64,000 bases of DNA from Aestuariibaculum marinum (GTDB lineage Bacteria; Bacteroidota; Bacteroidia; Flavobacteriales; Flavobacteriaceae), in assembly GCF_014596975.1 (NCBI RefSeq), contig NZ_JACVXD010000001.1, positions 135,273 through 199,272 of the forward strand. Reading direction: 5' to 3'. Both the position numbers and the translations under genes were made by a program. The notes beneath the pieces were generated by a model. It worked only from the letters and a program-made list of their open reading frames with translations, made no database searches and was not told the origin of the DNA. Shown piece by piece: positions 29,315-39,401 of the stretch. Position 1 is the stretch's first letter; each line of letters opens with the position of its first letter.

Positions 29315-29821
29315 ATGAAAAAATTAAGTTATGTATTTCTTGGTATCGTTATAGGAGGGTTGCTTACCTTTTTTTTAACGCCAAAACCTGTTAAGGAGGC
29401 GGTACCAATAGTCATGAAGCCCAAAGGGGTTATTCCGCAAGCGGAAGCCATTAAACTGAATAATAACTGGACGAAGTACCGGAAAAAAGCAGTTGATTCG
29501 GCTGCAAAGGCACAAGGCGCAACCAAAGACGATACCCGTTCTGTAGAATGGTCTTTGAGTGATATTCAGGACTATTTAGCCTGGGCACAGCAGGAAGCAG
29601 ATACTTTAGGATATACCATGACCGGTATTCGCGTGTATCTTGGGGTGTATGGTAAAAATGCCGGTCAGGCAAAAAAAGATCTAACAACCATGTTTATTGC
29701 ACCTATTGGTAAAGTGAACAAAGCACAAGCTAGTAGTCTTAATTTAAGAGTTGATGATGATGAAGACCTTCCTGTAGACCCTTTAAATAAAGGAGGAGGA
29801 GGTCAAGGTGATTATCCTTGA
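29315..29821 (+). CDS. Unknown membrane-anchored protein
   Basis: The 168-residue protein has an N-terminal membrane anchor (YVFLGIVIGGLLTFFL) and a soluble domain with repeated Lys/Ala-rich helices (WTKYRKKAVDSAAKAQG; IQDYLAWAQQEADTLG). The acidic and glycine-rich tail DDDEDLPVDPLNKGGGGQG looks disordered. It opens a three-gene plus-strand set with the membrane protein and kinase genes that follow. Function unknown. Confidence 0.72.
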   Translation: MKKLSYVFLGIVIGGLLTFFLTPKPVKEAVPIVMKPKGVIPQAEAIKLNNNWTKYRKKAVDSAAKAQGATKDDTRSVEWSLSDIQDYLAWAQQEADTLGYTMTGIRVYLGVYGKNAGQAKKDLTTMFIAPIGKVNKAQASSLNLRVDDDEDLPVDPLNKGGGGQGDYP

Positions 29822-29842
29822 TAAATTTTAATTACAGGCATT

Positions 29843-30556
29843 TTGGAAGATTTTTTACTTAAAAATTATTTCTTATTAACCACTATTGTTGAATGTTTAG
29901 CAGCTGCAACGGGTTTAATACTTTATAAAAGGTATAAACATACAGCTGCTAAATATTTTATATGGTTTTTATGGTATTTGTCCATCTGTGATTTTGCCAG
30001 TAATTATACCTATTGTATTAAAAACGAAGGGCTTTTTAGTTTTTTAGAAGGCACTGTTTTTATAAACAATTATTGGTTTGGGACCTTGTATTGGGATATT
30101 GGAGCTATTCTTTTTGTGTCTTTTTATTTTCGAAAAATTTTAATTCATACCGTATTTAAAAACACAATAAAATATGCGACTTATATTTTTGTGTTAATGT
30201 CGTTTATATGGATTTTTACCCATTGGGATGCATTCTTCAAAATGTTTTTTCCTGCTATTAGTGTAAATGGTGCTTTTATTGTGTTCATGTGTATCATGTT
30301 TTATTTTATTGAAGTGTTGCTGAGTGATAAAATTTTAAACTTTTATAAGTCATTAAATTTTTACATCAGTTTCTCGTTTTTTATTTGGTGGATTATTACA
30401 ACGCCTTTTGTGTTTTATGGAATTTATTTTGGAGGCGGAGACATAGTATTTAGAAATTTACAAAGCCTAATATATTTAATCGCGAATATGGTTATGTATT
30501 TAACCATTACTTTTGCTTTAATCTGGTGTAGACCGGAGAGTGAAACAGAAGTTTAA
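29843..30556 (+). CDS. Unknown seven-helix membrane protein
   Basis: The 237-residue protein is almost all membrane helices; I count about seven. Start is TTG at 29843, or ATT at 29840, since no in-frame ATG lies between the upstream stop and this point. The next gene is a histidine kinase 4 bp away, so this could be its sensor partner, as in split 7TM-receptor kinases. That link is inference. Confidence 0.7.
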   Translation: MEDFLLKNYFLLTTIVECLAAATGLILYKRYKHTAAKYFIWFLWYLSICDFASNYTYCIKNEGLFSFLEGTVFINNYWFGTLYWDIGAILFVSFYFRKILIHTVFKNTIKYATYIFVLMSFIWIFTHWDAFFKMFFPAISVNGAFIVFMCIMFYFIEVLLSDKILNFYKSLNFYISFSFFIWWIITTPFVFYGIYFGGGDIVFRNLQSLIYLIANMVMYLTITFALIWCRPESETEV

Positions 30557-30559
30557 TTT

Positions 30560-31381
30560 ATGTTTAAAACGTTTTTTAATATGCTACAAACCACAGAACG
30601 ATTAGCCAGTACAGCTTCAGAGCGGTATTTATTAATTTATTCGGTTTCGGTATTATTTATCGTTACGGCATTGGTGGTAATCTTTTTTGTCGTGTTTTTA
30701 AAACGAAAAAACAAACTGATGCTGGAAAAACTCGAGCAGGAGCAGGCTTTTGAAGCCGAGATTGTTCAGGCACAATCCGAAACACAGGAACAAACCCTTA
30801 AAAACGTAGGGTGGGAGTTACACGATAATATCGGGCAATTACTGTCGTTTGCCAATATGCAGCTCAGTATTTTAAAAATGCAGGTTGATAATGAGACCAA
30901 AGAAAAGTTTAAAGATACTACAGAAGCTTTAAAGGAAAGTTTGGCTGAAGTCCGCGCGCTGTCTAAAACCTTGAATAATGAAGTGGTGCTTAACCAAGGA
31001 TTTGAAAAGTCGATTACCAACGAGTTAAACCGACTGAAGAAAATGAAATTTAAATCGGCAGAACTGGAAATTATTGGAAATAAAAGTGAGTTTAAAAACC
31101 GAAAACACGAAATTATTATTTTTAGGATTATTCAGGAATTTTTATCGAATTCCGTAAAATATTCCGAAGCCGATAACATAATGGTTAAACTTAATTACCA
31201 ACCCACAAATTTAGTCGTAACCCTACAAGATGATGGAAAGGGATTTGATGTCGATGAAGCCGAAAAAGGTTCCGGGTTAATTAATATGCGTAGTCGCGCT
31301 TCTTTAATTAATGCTAATATAGATTTACAATCTAAACAAGGCGAAGGCGTACAGCTCGTTTTAAATTATCCGCTTAATTAA
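30560..31381 (+). CDS. Sensor histidine kinase (HisKA_3 type)
   Basis: The 273-residue protein has one membrane helix near residues 25-48, a coiled coil, and the dimerisation/phosphorylation motif NVGWELHDNIGQLLSF with the phospho-acceptor His. The ATPase domain follows: N-box IIQEFLSNSVKYSEAD, G1 DDGKGFD and G2-like GSGLINMRSRA. No response regulator gene is adjacent. It overlaps the convergent rluA-type gene by 4 bp. The short outer part suggests it senses through a partner, perhaps the preceding membrane protein. Confidence 0.88.
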   Translation: MFKTFFNMLQTTERLASTASERYLLIYSVSVLFIVTALVVIFFVVFLKRKNKLMLEKLEQEQAFEAEIVQAQSETQEQTLKNVGWELHDNIGQLLSFANMQLSILKMQVDNETKEKFKDTTEALKESLAEVRALSKTLNNEVVLNQGFEKSITNELNRLKKMKFKSAELEIIGNKSEFKNRKHEIIIFRIIQEFLSNSVKYSEADNIMVKLNYQPTNLVVTLQDDGKGFDVDEAEKGSGLINMRSRASLINANIDLQSKQGEGVQLVLNYPLN

Positions 31382-32073
31382 TTACAGGCGTTCCATACGG
31401 GGTCGTTTGGCAACGGCGCGATAATGCTAATAGGTTCTTTTTTTACAGGGTGTTCAAAGGTAATATGTCTGGCGTGCAAATGAATACTGGCGTCTTTATT
31501 ACTGCGATCAAAACCATATTTTAAATCCCCTTTAATCGGACAACCAATATTTGATAATTGCGACCGAATCTGATGATGTCTTCCGGTTTCCAGATTGACT
31601 TCAAGCAAGAAATAATTATCAAGTTGCTTTAAAGTTTCATAATGAAGAATGGCCTTTTTACTATCTTTTACTTCCTTCGGAAAAGCGGTAGATTTATTGT
31701 TTTTAGGATTTTTCCTTAACCAGTTTATTAAGGTGTCTGCCGGTTTTGGTGGCTGATTTTTAACAATGGCCCAATAGGTTTTATGAATGTCTTTAGACAC
31801 AAACAGCGCATTTAATCGAGGCAAGGCCTTACTTGTTTTTGCAAATAATACAAGCCCGGTAGTGGGTCTGTCTAAGCGATGTACCACGCCTAAATACACA
31901 TTACCGGGTTTGTTATACTTGTCTTTTATATATGCTTTTACAACGTCGCTAAGCGGTTTGTCACCGGTTTTATCACCCTGCACGATATCGCCCGCACGTT
32001 TATTAATTGCGATAATGTGATTGTCTTCATATAAAATCTGAAGATTGTCTTTATTAGATAGTATTTTAGACAT
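31378..32073 (-). CDS. RluA-family pseudouridine synthase
   Basis: The 231-residue protein has the catalytic motif VHRLDRPTTGLVLFAKT with the essential Asp. It turns a uridine in rRNA or tRNA into pseudouridine; without an S4 domain, the exact target is unknown. TGRHHQIRSQLSNIGCPIKGD is the second conserved block. It is 21 bp downstream of panB and may be cotranscribed. Confidence 0.92.
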   Translation of the reverse strand: MSKILSNKDNLQILYEDNHIIAINKRAGDIVQGDKTGDKPLSDVVKAYIKDKYNKPGNVYLGVVHRLDRPTTGLVLFAKTSKALPRLNALFVSKDIHKTYWAIVKNQPPKPADTLINWLRKNPKNNKSTAFPKEVKDSKKAILHYETLKQLDNYFLLEVNLETGRHHQIRSQLSNIGCPIKGDLKYGFDRSNKDASIHLHARHITFEHPVKKEPISIIAPLPNDPVWNACN

Positions 32074-32094
32074 TGTCTAGAGCTCTATAAGATG

Positions 32095-32913
32095 TTAATA
32101 TTGCTCCTTGTCGCTTGGGAAGTCTTCAGCTTTTACATCATCAACGTATTGAGAAATTGCAGAAGTCATGCCTTCATATAAATTCATATAGCGACGTAAA
32201 AAACGGGGGTGGAATTCATGCGTCATACCCAGCATATCGTGTACCACCAGTACTTGTCCGTCAACGCCATTTCCAGCACCAATACCAATAATCGGGATGC
32301 TAACGCTTTCGGCAACCTGCTTAGCTAATGCCGCTGGAATCTTTTCCAGAACAATAGCAAAACAACCTATCTTTTCTAGCATTTTAGCATCAGAGATTAG
32401 GCGAGCCGCTTCTTCTTCCTCTTTCGCACGAACCGTATAGGTCCCGAATTTATAAATCGATTGTGGTGTTAAACCAAGGTGTCCCATAACCGGAATACCC
32501 GCATGCAATATACGTTTTATAGATTCTTTAATTTCTTTACCACCTTCAAGTTTAACAGCGTGTCCGCCACTTTCTTTCATGATTCTGATAGCAGAACGCA
32601 ACGCTTCTTTCGGGTCACTCTGGTAAGAACCAAAGGGTAAATCTACAACAACCAAGGCGCGTTCTACAGCACGGATTACAGACGATGCATGATAAATCAT
32701 TTGATCAAGTGTAATGGGTAAAGTGGTTTCATGACCTGCCATAACATTACTAGCAGAATCTCCTACAAGAATGACATCTGTACCAGCTCCGTCAACAATT
32801 TTAGCCATGGTATAATCGTATGCCGTAAGCATGGATATTTTTTCACCGTTAGCTTTCATGTCAACTAAAGTTTTGACAGTGACGCGCTTATATTCTTTTT
32901 TTGCAGTAGACAT
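32095..32913 (-). CDS. panB: 3-methyl-2-oxobutanoate hydroxymethyltransferase PanB
   Basis: The 272-residue enzyme makes ketopantoate from alpha-ketoisovalerate and methylene-tetrahydrofolate, the first committed step to pantothenate and CoA. Motifs are [30 protein letters not shown] and [20 protein letters not shown] completes the barrel. Length is normal. No other pan gene is next to it. Confidence 0.97.
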   Translation of the reverse strand: MSTAKKEYKRVTVKTLVDMKANGEKISMLTAYDYTMAKIVDGAGTDVILVGDSASNVMAGHETTLPITLDQMIYHASSVIRAVERALVVVDLPFGSYQSDPKEALRSAIRIMKESGGHAVKLEGGKEIKESIKRILHAGIPVMGHLGLTPQSIYKFGTYTVRAKEEEEAARLISDAKMLEKIGCFAIVLEKIPAALAKQVAESVSIPIIGIGAGNGVDGQVLVVHDMLGMTHEFHPRFLRRYMNLYEGMTSAISQYVDDVKAEDFPSDKEQY

Positions 32914-32938
32914 TGTGTTAATTTTTTAAGATAGAGTG

Positions 32939-32946
32939 CAAAAATA
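32939..32946 (-). promoter_or_regulatory. -7 box of panB
   Basis: On the minus strand TATTTTTG matches TAnnTTTG, 26 bases before ATG 32913. It separates panB from the upstream pectin genes. Confidence 0.5.
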
Positions 32947-32954
32947 CTAAAATG

Positions 32955-34253
32955 TTAGTCGATAGCACAGGTTTGTTTTAGCCATTTTATAGACTTTTCG
33001 TTGGTTTCTGAAAAACGCCAGTGTCCGGAAATGGGTGTGATAACGATTTCTTTTTTAGCATTGATACTATTAAATGCCGATAAAACCGAAGTAGGAGCAC
33101 AGGTGTTGTCATTGTAACCAGTAGAATAAAAACCCGGGATATGAATCCGTTTAGCAAAGTTTACCACATCGTAATACTGCATAGTATTTAGTTTTTCAGG
33201 AGTCGCAAACTGGTATTTTGAACTGAACATATGTGGCCATCCACCGGCACGATGGTTTACATATCCTGAATTATCACATAACGCCGGATAGAAAGCCGAA
33301 ACTGCCGTTACACGCTTGTCTAATGCCGCGGTAACTATACTTAAAGCACCACCTTGACTACCTCCGGTAACCACCACGTTTTTACCATCAAATTCAGGAA
33401 GACTGGTTAGGAAATCAATGGCTCGTAAACAACCCAAATACACACTTTTGTAGTAATACTGGTCTTTATCATCAAGATTAATGCTCCAGTAATCTCCAAT
33501 GGCATTACTTATGTTTTTATAGTCCTTCATGGTTAATTCTGGGTTTATACCATGAATTTCAGTCGTAAAACTGATAAAACCTTGATTGGCAAACGCTGTT
33601 ACAGGATGAATCTTTTTTACGCCTGCTCCCGGTGGATGGAAGAGGACCGGGTGTTTTTTATGGTCTTTGGGTTTACTTAAATAACCAAAAATGAATTTCC
33701 CTTTTTTATAATTCTGTAATCGTACTAAATACACATCTACCGTTGGTGTGGAATATTCCGGTTTATAAGTAATTACAGGCTGCGACGGAATTGATTTATT
33801 TGATTCAATAGCCTGTTGCCAGAAAGTATCAAAATCTTTCGGGATTTCTACTGTTGGTTTAATGTTAAATGGCGAAAACCCAATTTTTATTTGGTTTTTA
33901 TATGTATGACCATCAATAGTAGTTTTGACTTTAAGTTGTCTGAAACCAGGTTGTTTTAGTGTACCGATATTAATTTCGCCGATGCCGGATTTTAGAGTTA
34001 GAGTTCCGCTTTTATCAGGAGTCATCTGGTCGTTTCCTAATTCATAAGTAATTTCAGTGTTTGGGATGGGTACACCGTATTTTAGAACCGTAATTTTAAC
34101 TAAGGCTTCTTCTTTCAAGTTATAATTCCAATCGCTATGATTTGGTGATAAAACAAACTGCACCAATTTTATTGGTGCAGGTGAATTTTGTGTAAAGGAA
34201 AAGTTACTATTAAAAACGATGTATATTGATAATAGTAGTTTTAAAATTTTCAT
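32955..34253 (-). CDS. Acetyl esterase (AXE1 family), exported
   Basis: The 432-residue protein has a signal peptide (LSIYIVFNSNFSFTQ), an N-terminal beta domain (residues about 25-125) and an alpha/beta hydrolase of the acetyl xylan esterase/cephalosporin deacetylase type. The nucleophile is in VVTGGSQGGALS; Asp is likely in YNDNTCAPTSV and His in SGHWRF. It lies 5 bp after the GH28 gene, so it probably removes acetyl groups from pectin while GH28 cuts the chain. Confidence 0.87.
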   Translation of the reverse strand: MKILKLLLSIYIVFNSNFSFTQNSPAPIKLVQFVLSPNHSDWNYNLKEEALVKITVLKYGVPIPNTEITYELGNDQMTPDKSGTLTLKSGIGEINIGTLKQPGFRQLKVKTTIDGHTYKNQIKIGFSPFNIKPTVEIPKDFDTFWQQAIESNKSIPSQPVITYKPEYSTPTVDVYLVRLQNYKKGKFIFGYLSKPKDHKKHPVLFHPPGAGVKKIHPVTAFANQGFISFTTEIHGINPELTMKDYKNISNAIGDYWSINLDDKDQYYYKSVYLGCLRAIDFLTSLPEFDGKNVVVTGGSQGGALSIVTAALDKRVTAVSAFYPALCDNSGYVNHRAGGWPHMFSSKYQFATPEKLNTMQYYDVVNFAKRIHIPGFYSTGYNDNTCAPTSVLSAFNSINAKKEIVITPISGHWRFSETNEKSIKWLKQTCAID

Positions 34254-34258
34254 AGATT

Positions 34259-35614
34259 TTATTGAATTAATTCGCCATTAACTTCAACATTGTTTAAGGT
34301 TACATTTTCAATGATCGATTTATCGTAGTTGCCATTTTTAGCATTTACTTTGATGTTTTCAAATGTGAAATTTGAAAGCTTGTCATATTCAGTAATCTTC
34401 ATATCGTAAAAAATGTCACAATCTAAATCGATGTTTTTCATGGTGATATGATCGGAATAAGACAATGGCACATCCTCACGACCTTTTAAATCGAAAAATT
34501 GTGTCCAGGGTTTAATGTAAATGAAGCTATGTGCCTGACCGGTAATGTTTTCAACGGTAATATATTCGTAATATTGAGCAGTGTCCGGGCGCATTTTAAG
34601 CCACAGTAAACGTTTAGCATCGGTAACTTTACAATTGCGCATGACAATATTTTTGTTGTGAATGGCTTCACTACCGTTGGTTAATGCCGCATGACAGAAA
34701 CCAAATTCGCAATCTTCAATAATGATATTAGTGTTTTCTCCGTTGCTGGCGTCTTTGTCTGCCCAAGGACCTTTTCCGCCTTTTAAAGCAATGGCATCAT
34801 CGTTTACGGCCATATAGCAGCCTTTTACTAATACGTTGTTGCAAACATCAATATCAATGGCATCGGTACTTGGAGCTTTAATTGGTTCATGTGGCGAGGT
34901 AATGCGTAAATCAAGAATCTTTACATTATTACACTGGTAATAATGGCTAGACCAAAATCCTGAGTTGCGAAGTTTAACATCCTGTAGTTGCACATTGTTA
35001 CACTTCCAGATAAATACTAAACGGGGTCTGGACACTTCCAGATTGGTACATTTAGGATTTTCTTTTCGACGTTGCCAGAAGGCTTTCCAATAGTTTAATC
35101 CGTTACCATCAATAGTTCCGGTGCCGGTTATAGTAAAGCCATCAACAGCTTTAGCATTTACTAAGGCAGCAAAATATTCAATACTTTGTCCTTCAATTCT
35201 GGAAGGTATAAAAGGATAGTCTTTTATATTATCTGATCCTTTTAAAACACCGCCTTCTTCAACGTGTAAATGAGTGTTAGGCTTAAAGAACAGGGCGCCA
35301 CTTAAAAACGTGCCTTTAGGAATAACAACAACACCGCCACCATTACGGTAAGCTTCATCGATAGTATGTTGAATTGCCTCGGTTTGGAGTTTAGTGCTAT
35401 CGATTACACAACCGTAATCAGTAATAGAATAAAATTTACCTAAATCAGAAGGATTTATCTTAGAGTGGTCTTTGAACCATTCAGGAATTGGAGTACCGTC
35501 AGGAAACAGGTCTTCTTGGTTTGTTGTTTCTGCAATTTCAGCATGTGCTGTTTTGGTTTGTTGATTACATGAAAGCAGTAATAATGTAATAATTAGTAAA
35601 CTAATTTTCTTCAT
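34259..35614 (-). CDS. Glycoside hydrolase family 28 (polygalacturonase-like) lipoprotein
   Basis: From ATG 35614 the protein has 451 residues with lipoprotein signal MKKISLLIITLLLLSC (Cys16). A right-handed beta-helix carries GH28 landmarks: STDAID for the first Asp, NDDAIALK for the Asp pair, CHAALTNGSE in place of the usual GHG, and WLKMR near the RIK site. It probably hydrolyses galacturonan or rhamnogalacturonan at the cell surface. The upstream ATG at 35731 would put 39 unlikely residues before the signal peptide. It is the first gene of a pair with the acetyl esterase. Confidence 0.87.
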   Translation of the reverse strand: MKKISLLIITLLLLSCNQQTKTAHAEIAETTNQEDLFPDGTPIPEWFKDHSKINPSDLGKFYSITDYGCVIDSTKLQTEAIQHTIDEAYRNGGGVVVIPKGTFLSGALFFKPNTHLHVEEGGVLKGSDNIKDYPFIPSRIEGQSIEYFAALVNAKAVDGFTITGTGTIDGNGLNYWKAFWQRRKENPKCTNLEVSRPRLVFIWKCNNVQLQDVKLRNSGFWSSHYYQCNNVKILDLRITSPHEPIKAPSTDAIDIDVCNNVLVKGCYMAVNDDAIALKGGKGPWADKDASNGENTNIIIEDCEFGFCHAALTNGSEAIHNKNIVMRNCKVTDAKRLLWLKMRPDTAQYYEYITVENITGQAHSFIYIKPWTQFFDLKGREDVPLSYSDHITMKNIDLDCDIFYDMKITEYDKLSNFTFENIKVNAKNGNYDKSIIENVTLNNVEVNGELIQ

Positions 35615-35769
35615 TTTTAAGTCTTTATATTTAGTAAGGTTTTTCAGTTGGATTTTAAACTTTTTCAAGCAAAACGTAAATGTAATAAAATTAGAAGGTT
35701 CTGTTAAACTTTTCTTTAAAGGAATGAACACCTGAGTGTTTTGATTTAATTTTAGTGAAAACCAATCTT

Positions 35770-36231
35770 ATGACACGCTTTATTTTTTATCTCGTTTTAT
35801 TGATTACGTCGATGCTCTACGGGCAAGAAAACGATAAAATGAAGGCGAAATATGCAGTTGATACGTTTTTTGAAGGCTTTCATAAAGGTGATACGACTCT
35901 AATGAAATCGGTTATGATGGACAATGTTATTTTGCAAACCACATTTACCAACAAGGAAGGAAACGCTGTTTTAGTTACCGATAAACCGGAAAAACTACTA
36001 AAGGCTATCGCTACAAGAACAAGTGATCAAAAATGGGATGAGCGTTTGTTAGATTACAATATTCAGGTAGACGGAACCATGGCTAATGTCTGGACGCCTT
36101 ATGAATTTTGGTATAATGACACGTTTAGTCATTGTGGGGTTAATAATTTTCAACTGTTTAAAGACAATGGTGATTGGAAAATCATTTACTTAATTGACAC
36201 GCGTCGTCGTCAAGGTTGCAAGAAAGATTAA
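35770..36231 (+). CDS. Exported NTF2-like (SnoaL-type) protein
   Basis: From ATG 35770 the protein has 153 residues with a signal peptide (FIFYLVLLITSMLYGQ). The rest fits the NTF2-like cone fold: YAVDTFFEGFHKGDTTLMKS, then VWTPYEFWYNDTFSHCGVNNFQLFKDNGDWKIIY. Such domains bind small molecules or act as simple enzymes. GTG 35755 is an alternative start. It converges on sdaA with a 1-bp gap. Confidence 0.82.
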   Translation: MTRFIFYLVLLITSMLYGQENDKMKAKYAVDTFFEGFHKGDTTLMKSVMMDNVILQTTFTNKEGNAVLVTDKPEKLLKAIATRTSDQKWDERLLDYNIQVDGTMANVWTPYEFWYNDTFSHCGVNNFQLFKDNGDWKIIYLIDTRRRQGCKKD

Positions 36232-36232
36232 A

Positions 36233-37654
36233 TTAACAATCTACTAAATTCACCCCAATAGCCAGACCACCTTCAGACGTTTCTTTGTATTTAGAATTCA
36301 TGTCTTTTGCGGTTTCCCACATGGTTGAAACCACTTTATCTAAAGGTACTTTAGCGTTTTCAGGATCGGTATCTAATGCTAATTCGGCGGCATTGATGGC
36401 TTTTATAGCTCCCATTGAATTACGCTCAATACAAGGCACCTGTACCAAACCTCCAATTGGGTCGCAAGTTAGTCCCAGGTGATGTTCCATGGCAATTTCG
36501 GCAGCAATTAAAACCTGTTCGGGTGTTCCGCCAAGCAATTCGGTTAGAGCCCCGGCAGCCATAGCAGAGGATACGCCGATTTCAGCCTGACATCCACCCA
36601 TAGCAGCAGAAATGGTAGCTCCTTTTTTAAAGATGCTTCCAATTTCACCTGCGACAAGTAAAAACTTTTTAATATGATTAAAATCAGCCTGATGGTTTTC
36701 GATAACCATATAGTACATTAATACGGCAGGAATAACCCCTGCACTTCCATTAGTAGGTGCCGTAACGACGCGACCTAACGAGGCATTGACTTCATTTACA
36801 CTTAGAGCAAAACAGCTTACCCATTTGAGAATTGCACGGAATTTCACCTCGGTTTTACGAATAGTTTCCAGCCATTCCTGAGGAGAGTTGTAAGGTAAAT
36901 TGCCTTTAAGTTTTTCGTGTGAATCGTGAGCGCGACGTCTTACATTTAAACCTCCAGGTAAGTTACCTTCGGTGTGACAACCAATATACATGCATTCCAG
37001 CATGGTGTTCCATATACGGTGCAATTCGTAATCAATTTCAGCTTCTGTTCGTAATGATTTTTCATTTTCTAAAACAATATCTGAAATAGGTAAGTTTAAG
37101 TTTTTACAAAACTCTAAAAGTTCTGTGCCTAATCTTACAGGGTATGGAAAGGTTTTTAATATTTCCTTGTTTCTTTTCGCGTTTTTACGTTCTTCTTTAA
37201 CCACAAACCCACCACCAATGGAATAGAAGGTTGATTTTTTGTTTTTGCCGTTTATTTTAGCAGTAAAAACCAAGGCGTTGGCGTGGAATGGTAAAAACTT
37301 TTTATTGAATTTGATATTTACTAAAGGATCAAAAGCTAAGGTCTTTTCATTGTTAAATCGAATGGTTTTCGAAGCTTTGATATCGTCAATAATGGTTTGA
37401 ATATTCTCAGTTGGCACAGTTTCTGGGTCGGCGCCACTTAATCCCAGCATAACTGCATAATCTGTGGCATGCCCTTTACCGGTTAAACTCAACGAACCAT
37501 AAAGATCTACTGATATGCTTTCAACGGCATCAAAACATTTTTTTTGTTTTAATTCGTTAATCCATAGCTCGGCGGCACGCCATGGACCAAGGGTGTGAGA
37601 ACTTGATGGGCCAACGCCAATTTTAAGCATATCAAAAACCGAAATACATTCCAT
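36233..37654 (-). CDS. sdaA: L-serine ammonia-lyase (iron-sulfur)
   Basis: The protein has 473 residues from ATG 37654 and converts L-serine to pyruvate and ammonia. [20 protein letters not shown] is the standard family start, which rules out the ATG eight codons upstream. The iron-sulfur cluster cysteines are expected in [18 protein letters not shown] and the C-terminal NLVDC. Both alpha and beta domains are in one chain. Confidence 0.96.
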   Translation of the reverse strand: MECISVFDMLKIGVGPSSSHTLGPWRAAELWINELKQKKCFDAVESISVDLYGSLSLTGKGHATDYAVMLGLSGADPETVPTENIQTIIDDIKASKTIRFNNEKTLAFDPLVNIKFNKKFLPFHANALVFTAKINGKNKKSTFYSIGGGFVVKEERKNAKRNKEILKTFPYPVRLGTELLEFCKNLNLPISDIVLENEKSLRTEAEIDYELHRIWNTMLECMYIGCHTEGNLPGGLNVRRRAHDSHEKLKGNLPYNSPQEWLETIRKTEVKFRAILKWVSCFALSVNEVNASLGRVVTAPTNGSAGVIPAVLMYYMVIENHQADFNHIKKFLLVAGEIGSIFKKGATISAAMGGCQAEIGVSSAMAAGALTELLGGTPEQVLIAAEIAMEHHLGLTCDPIGGLVQVPCIERNSMGAIKAINAAELALDTDPENAKVPLDKVVSTMWETAKDMNSKYKETSEGGLAIGVNLVDC

Positions 37655-37729
37655 GTGGTAAAATTTGAATCCTCGCAAATATACAAGAACTTGGTGTCGG
37701 TTATTAGTTAAAAAAAGTTTAAAAAAATG

Positions 37730-37758
37730 TAAAAACCCCTTTTAAATAAGGGGTTTTT
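37730..37758 (-). terminator. Terminator of the collagen-like lipoprotein gene
   Basis: AAAAACCCCTT and AAGGGGTTTTT form an 11-bp perfect stem with a seven-base loop, followed by T residues on the minus strand. Confidence 0.88.
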
Positions 37759-37779
37759 CGACACTTATGTTTTGTTCTG

Positions 37780-38277
37780 TTATTTCTTAAAAGATTGAAT
37801 GTTTAGCGTTTCAATTACATTATTATAATCGTTAATATTAACGCTATCTACATTGTCTGCAGGAATAACTACAACTCTAAAAACTTGGTTTTGGGTCCAT
37901 TCGCTACCGAGTATACTAAAGTCGATATCACCATCTAAGAAAAAGCGAACATCATCTTGAGTAAAATCGAAATTGTAAATTAAGGAGCCTTCGTTGAAGT
38001 ATGTAGTTTGCGGTAAAGCGCGCCAGATATCCTGTCCGTTATCTGTTTCCCAGGAAATATAGACCATAACGACATCGGAAGGGTAGACATCGAAACCGTA
38101 GTTTTCAATATACTCATAATTATTACTAGCGTTAAAGTTAACTACAATTTCGAAAGCGCTGGATACAATTAATCCGCCATCTATGCCATCATAGCCATCG
38201 CGTCCCGGAGGGCCTTGAGGACCTTCACAGGCGGATATAAATAAAATTAACGTGAATAGTGAAATAAGTTTTTTCAT
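37780..38277 (-). CDS. Lipoprotein with short collagen-like segment
   Basis: From ATG 38277 the protein has 165 residues. The lipobox is LFISACEG, and right after the lipidated Cys come five Gly-x-y triplets (GPQGPPGRDGYDGIDG). The rest is an acidic, beta-rich domain. The upstream frame start at 38358 lies inside the barrel gene and lacks a signal peptide, so it is rejected. It follows the Omp85-like barrel gene by 44 bp. Function unknown; a surface stalk is a guess. Confidence 0.78.
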   Translation of the reverse strand: MKKLISLFTLILFISACEGPQGPPGRDGYDGIDGGLIVSSAFEIVVNFNASNNYEYIENYGFDVYPSDVVMVYISWETDNGQDIWRALPQTTYFNEGSLIYNFDFTQDDVRFFLDGDIDFSILGSEWTQNQVFRVVVIPADNVDSVNINDYNNVIETLNIQSFKK

Positions 38278-38321
38278 AGCAAAATTTTTAAGTTGTATTA
38301 AAATTACAAATACTTTTTCAA

Positions 38322-39401
38322 TTAAAATGCCTCGCCAATTCTGAAATAAATGCCCCAATCACCTTTACCCACAGCGGCATCAAGTCCGATATTAAATTTC
38401 ATGCCGTCGAAAACATTGTAGCGGTAACCCACCCCAAATCCTGGATAGGCATCCCAGTCAAAATCCTCATTGGTCGAGCCGTAAATGGTAGCGATACCGG
38501 CAAAGCCTACCAGTCCCATTTTTCTGTTGAAATTATAGCGATATTCTCCTTGAAGTGAAATTAAGCCATCACCGCGGTATTTCCCTTCTGAATAGCCACG
38601 AATGTCTTTTCCTCCAATGGTTTCCTGTTGTTCAAATGGTACATCACCTAAACCAAACTGGCCTGAGAATCGCGCAGCAAGCACGTCGTTATTTTGGCGC
38701 ATAGGGAAGTAGGTGTTGTAGTTAGAAATGAATTTATTGGCGCTATTTTCGTTACCAAACCATTCCGGATAGGTTATTAACCGAATTTGTGTGTTGATTC
38801 CTTTGGTTGGATAATATTGAGAATTTCTCGAGTCGTAAAGCATATTTAATTCTACAGCATTGGTTTTTGTTTTAGATGCAGGTTGAACATCGTCTTCATA
38901 AACCGTGTCAAAAAATGAATACGTATAGGTTATTCCGCCATAAAAAGATTCTGTGATTTTTCTTTTTACAGCAGCGCTTACCATTGTTGTGTTTGTGTCA
39001 TAATCGTAAAAACCACTAACATCAACATCTTCCATAAAAAATTGCGACATATGATTACCTGTTGCACCAAAAAAAGCAACACGCCATTTATTCTCGTTAA
39101 AAAACCACCTGTTAAATACAGCTGCAAAGTACGAACCATTAGTTGTATATACTCCGGCAATTCCAGACATTGACTTAGGAGATATACTGTCATTAGCGTT
39201 TAACCTATAGTTTGCCATAGGAATGATGCCAAGCATAACTTTTAGATTTCGGTTGTAACTTAAGTAGGGCATAATTTTTAACTCAACCTTTTTTTCTTTC
39301 GTTGAGTCTTTCATTTTTTTAGAATTAGAACTGTCACTTTGGGCATTAACGATAGTGAAGCTCAGGGATAAAATAGATAAAAGGAGAAGTTTCTTAATCA
39401 T
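38322..39401 (-). CDS. Omp85/BamA-type outer-membrane barrel without POTRA domains
   Basis: The 359-residue protein has signal peptide LSILSLSFTIVNAQ and then a barrel whose late strands match the bacterial surface antigen family: GGKDIRGYSEGKYRGDG (the lid-lock region near the conserved RGY), GLVGFAGIATIYG and the last strand GIYFRIGEAF. The N-terminal part is too short for POTRA repeats, so it is a surface barrel rather than the main BamA. Substrate unknown. Confidence 0.82.
   Translation of the reverse strand: MIKKLLLLSILSLSFTIVNAQSDSSNSKKMKDSTKEKKVELKIMPYLSYNRNLKVMLGIIPMANYRLNANDSISPKSMSGIAGVYTTNGSYFAAVFNRWFFNENKWRVAFFGATGNHMSQFFMEDVDVSGFYDYDTNTTMVSAAVKRKITESFYGGITYTYSFFDTVYEDDVQPASKTKTNAVELNMLYDSRNSQYYPTKGINTQIRLITYPEWFGNENSANKFISNYNTYFPMRQNNDVLAARFSGQFGLGDVPFEQQETIGGKDIRGYSEGKYRGDGLISLQGEYRYNFNRKMGLVGFAGIATIYGSTNEDFDWDAYPGFGVGYRYNVFDGMKFNIGLDAAVGKGDWGIYFRIGEAF

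Noticed and set aside
35615..35731. Longer GH28 start
   Set aside because: It would put 39 residues before a perfect lipoprotein signal peptide.
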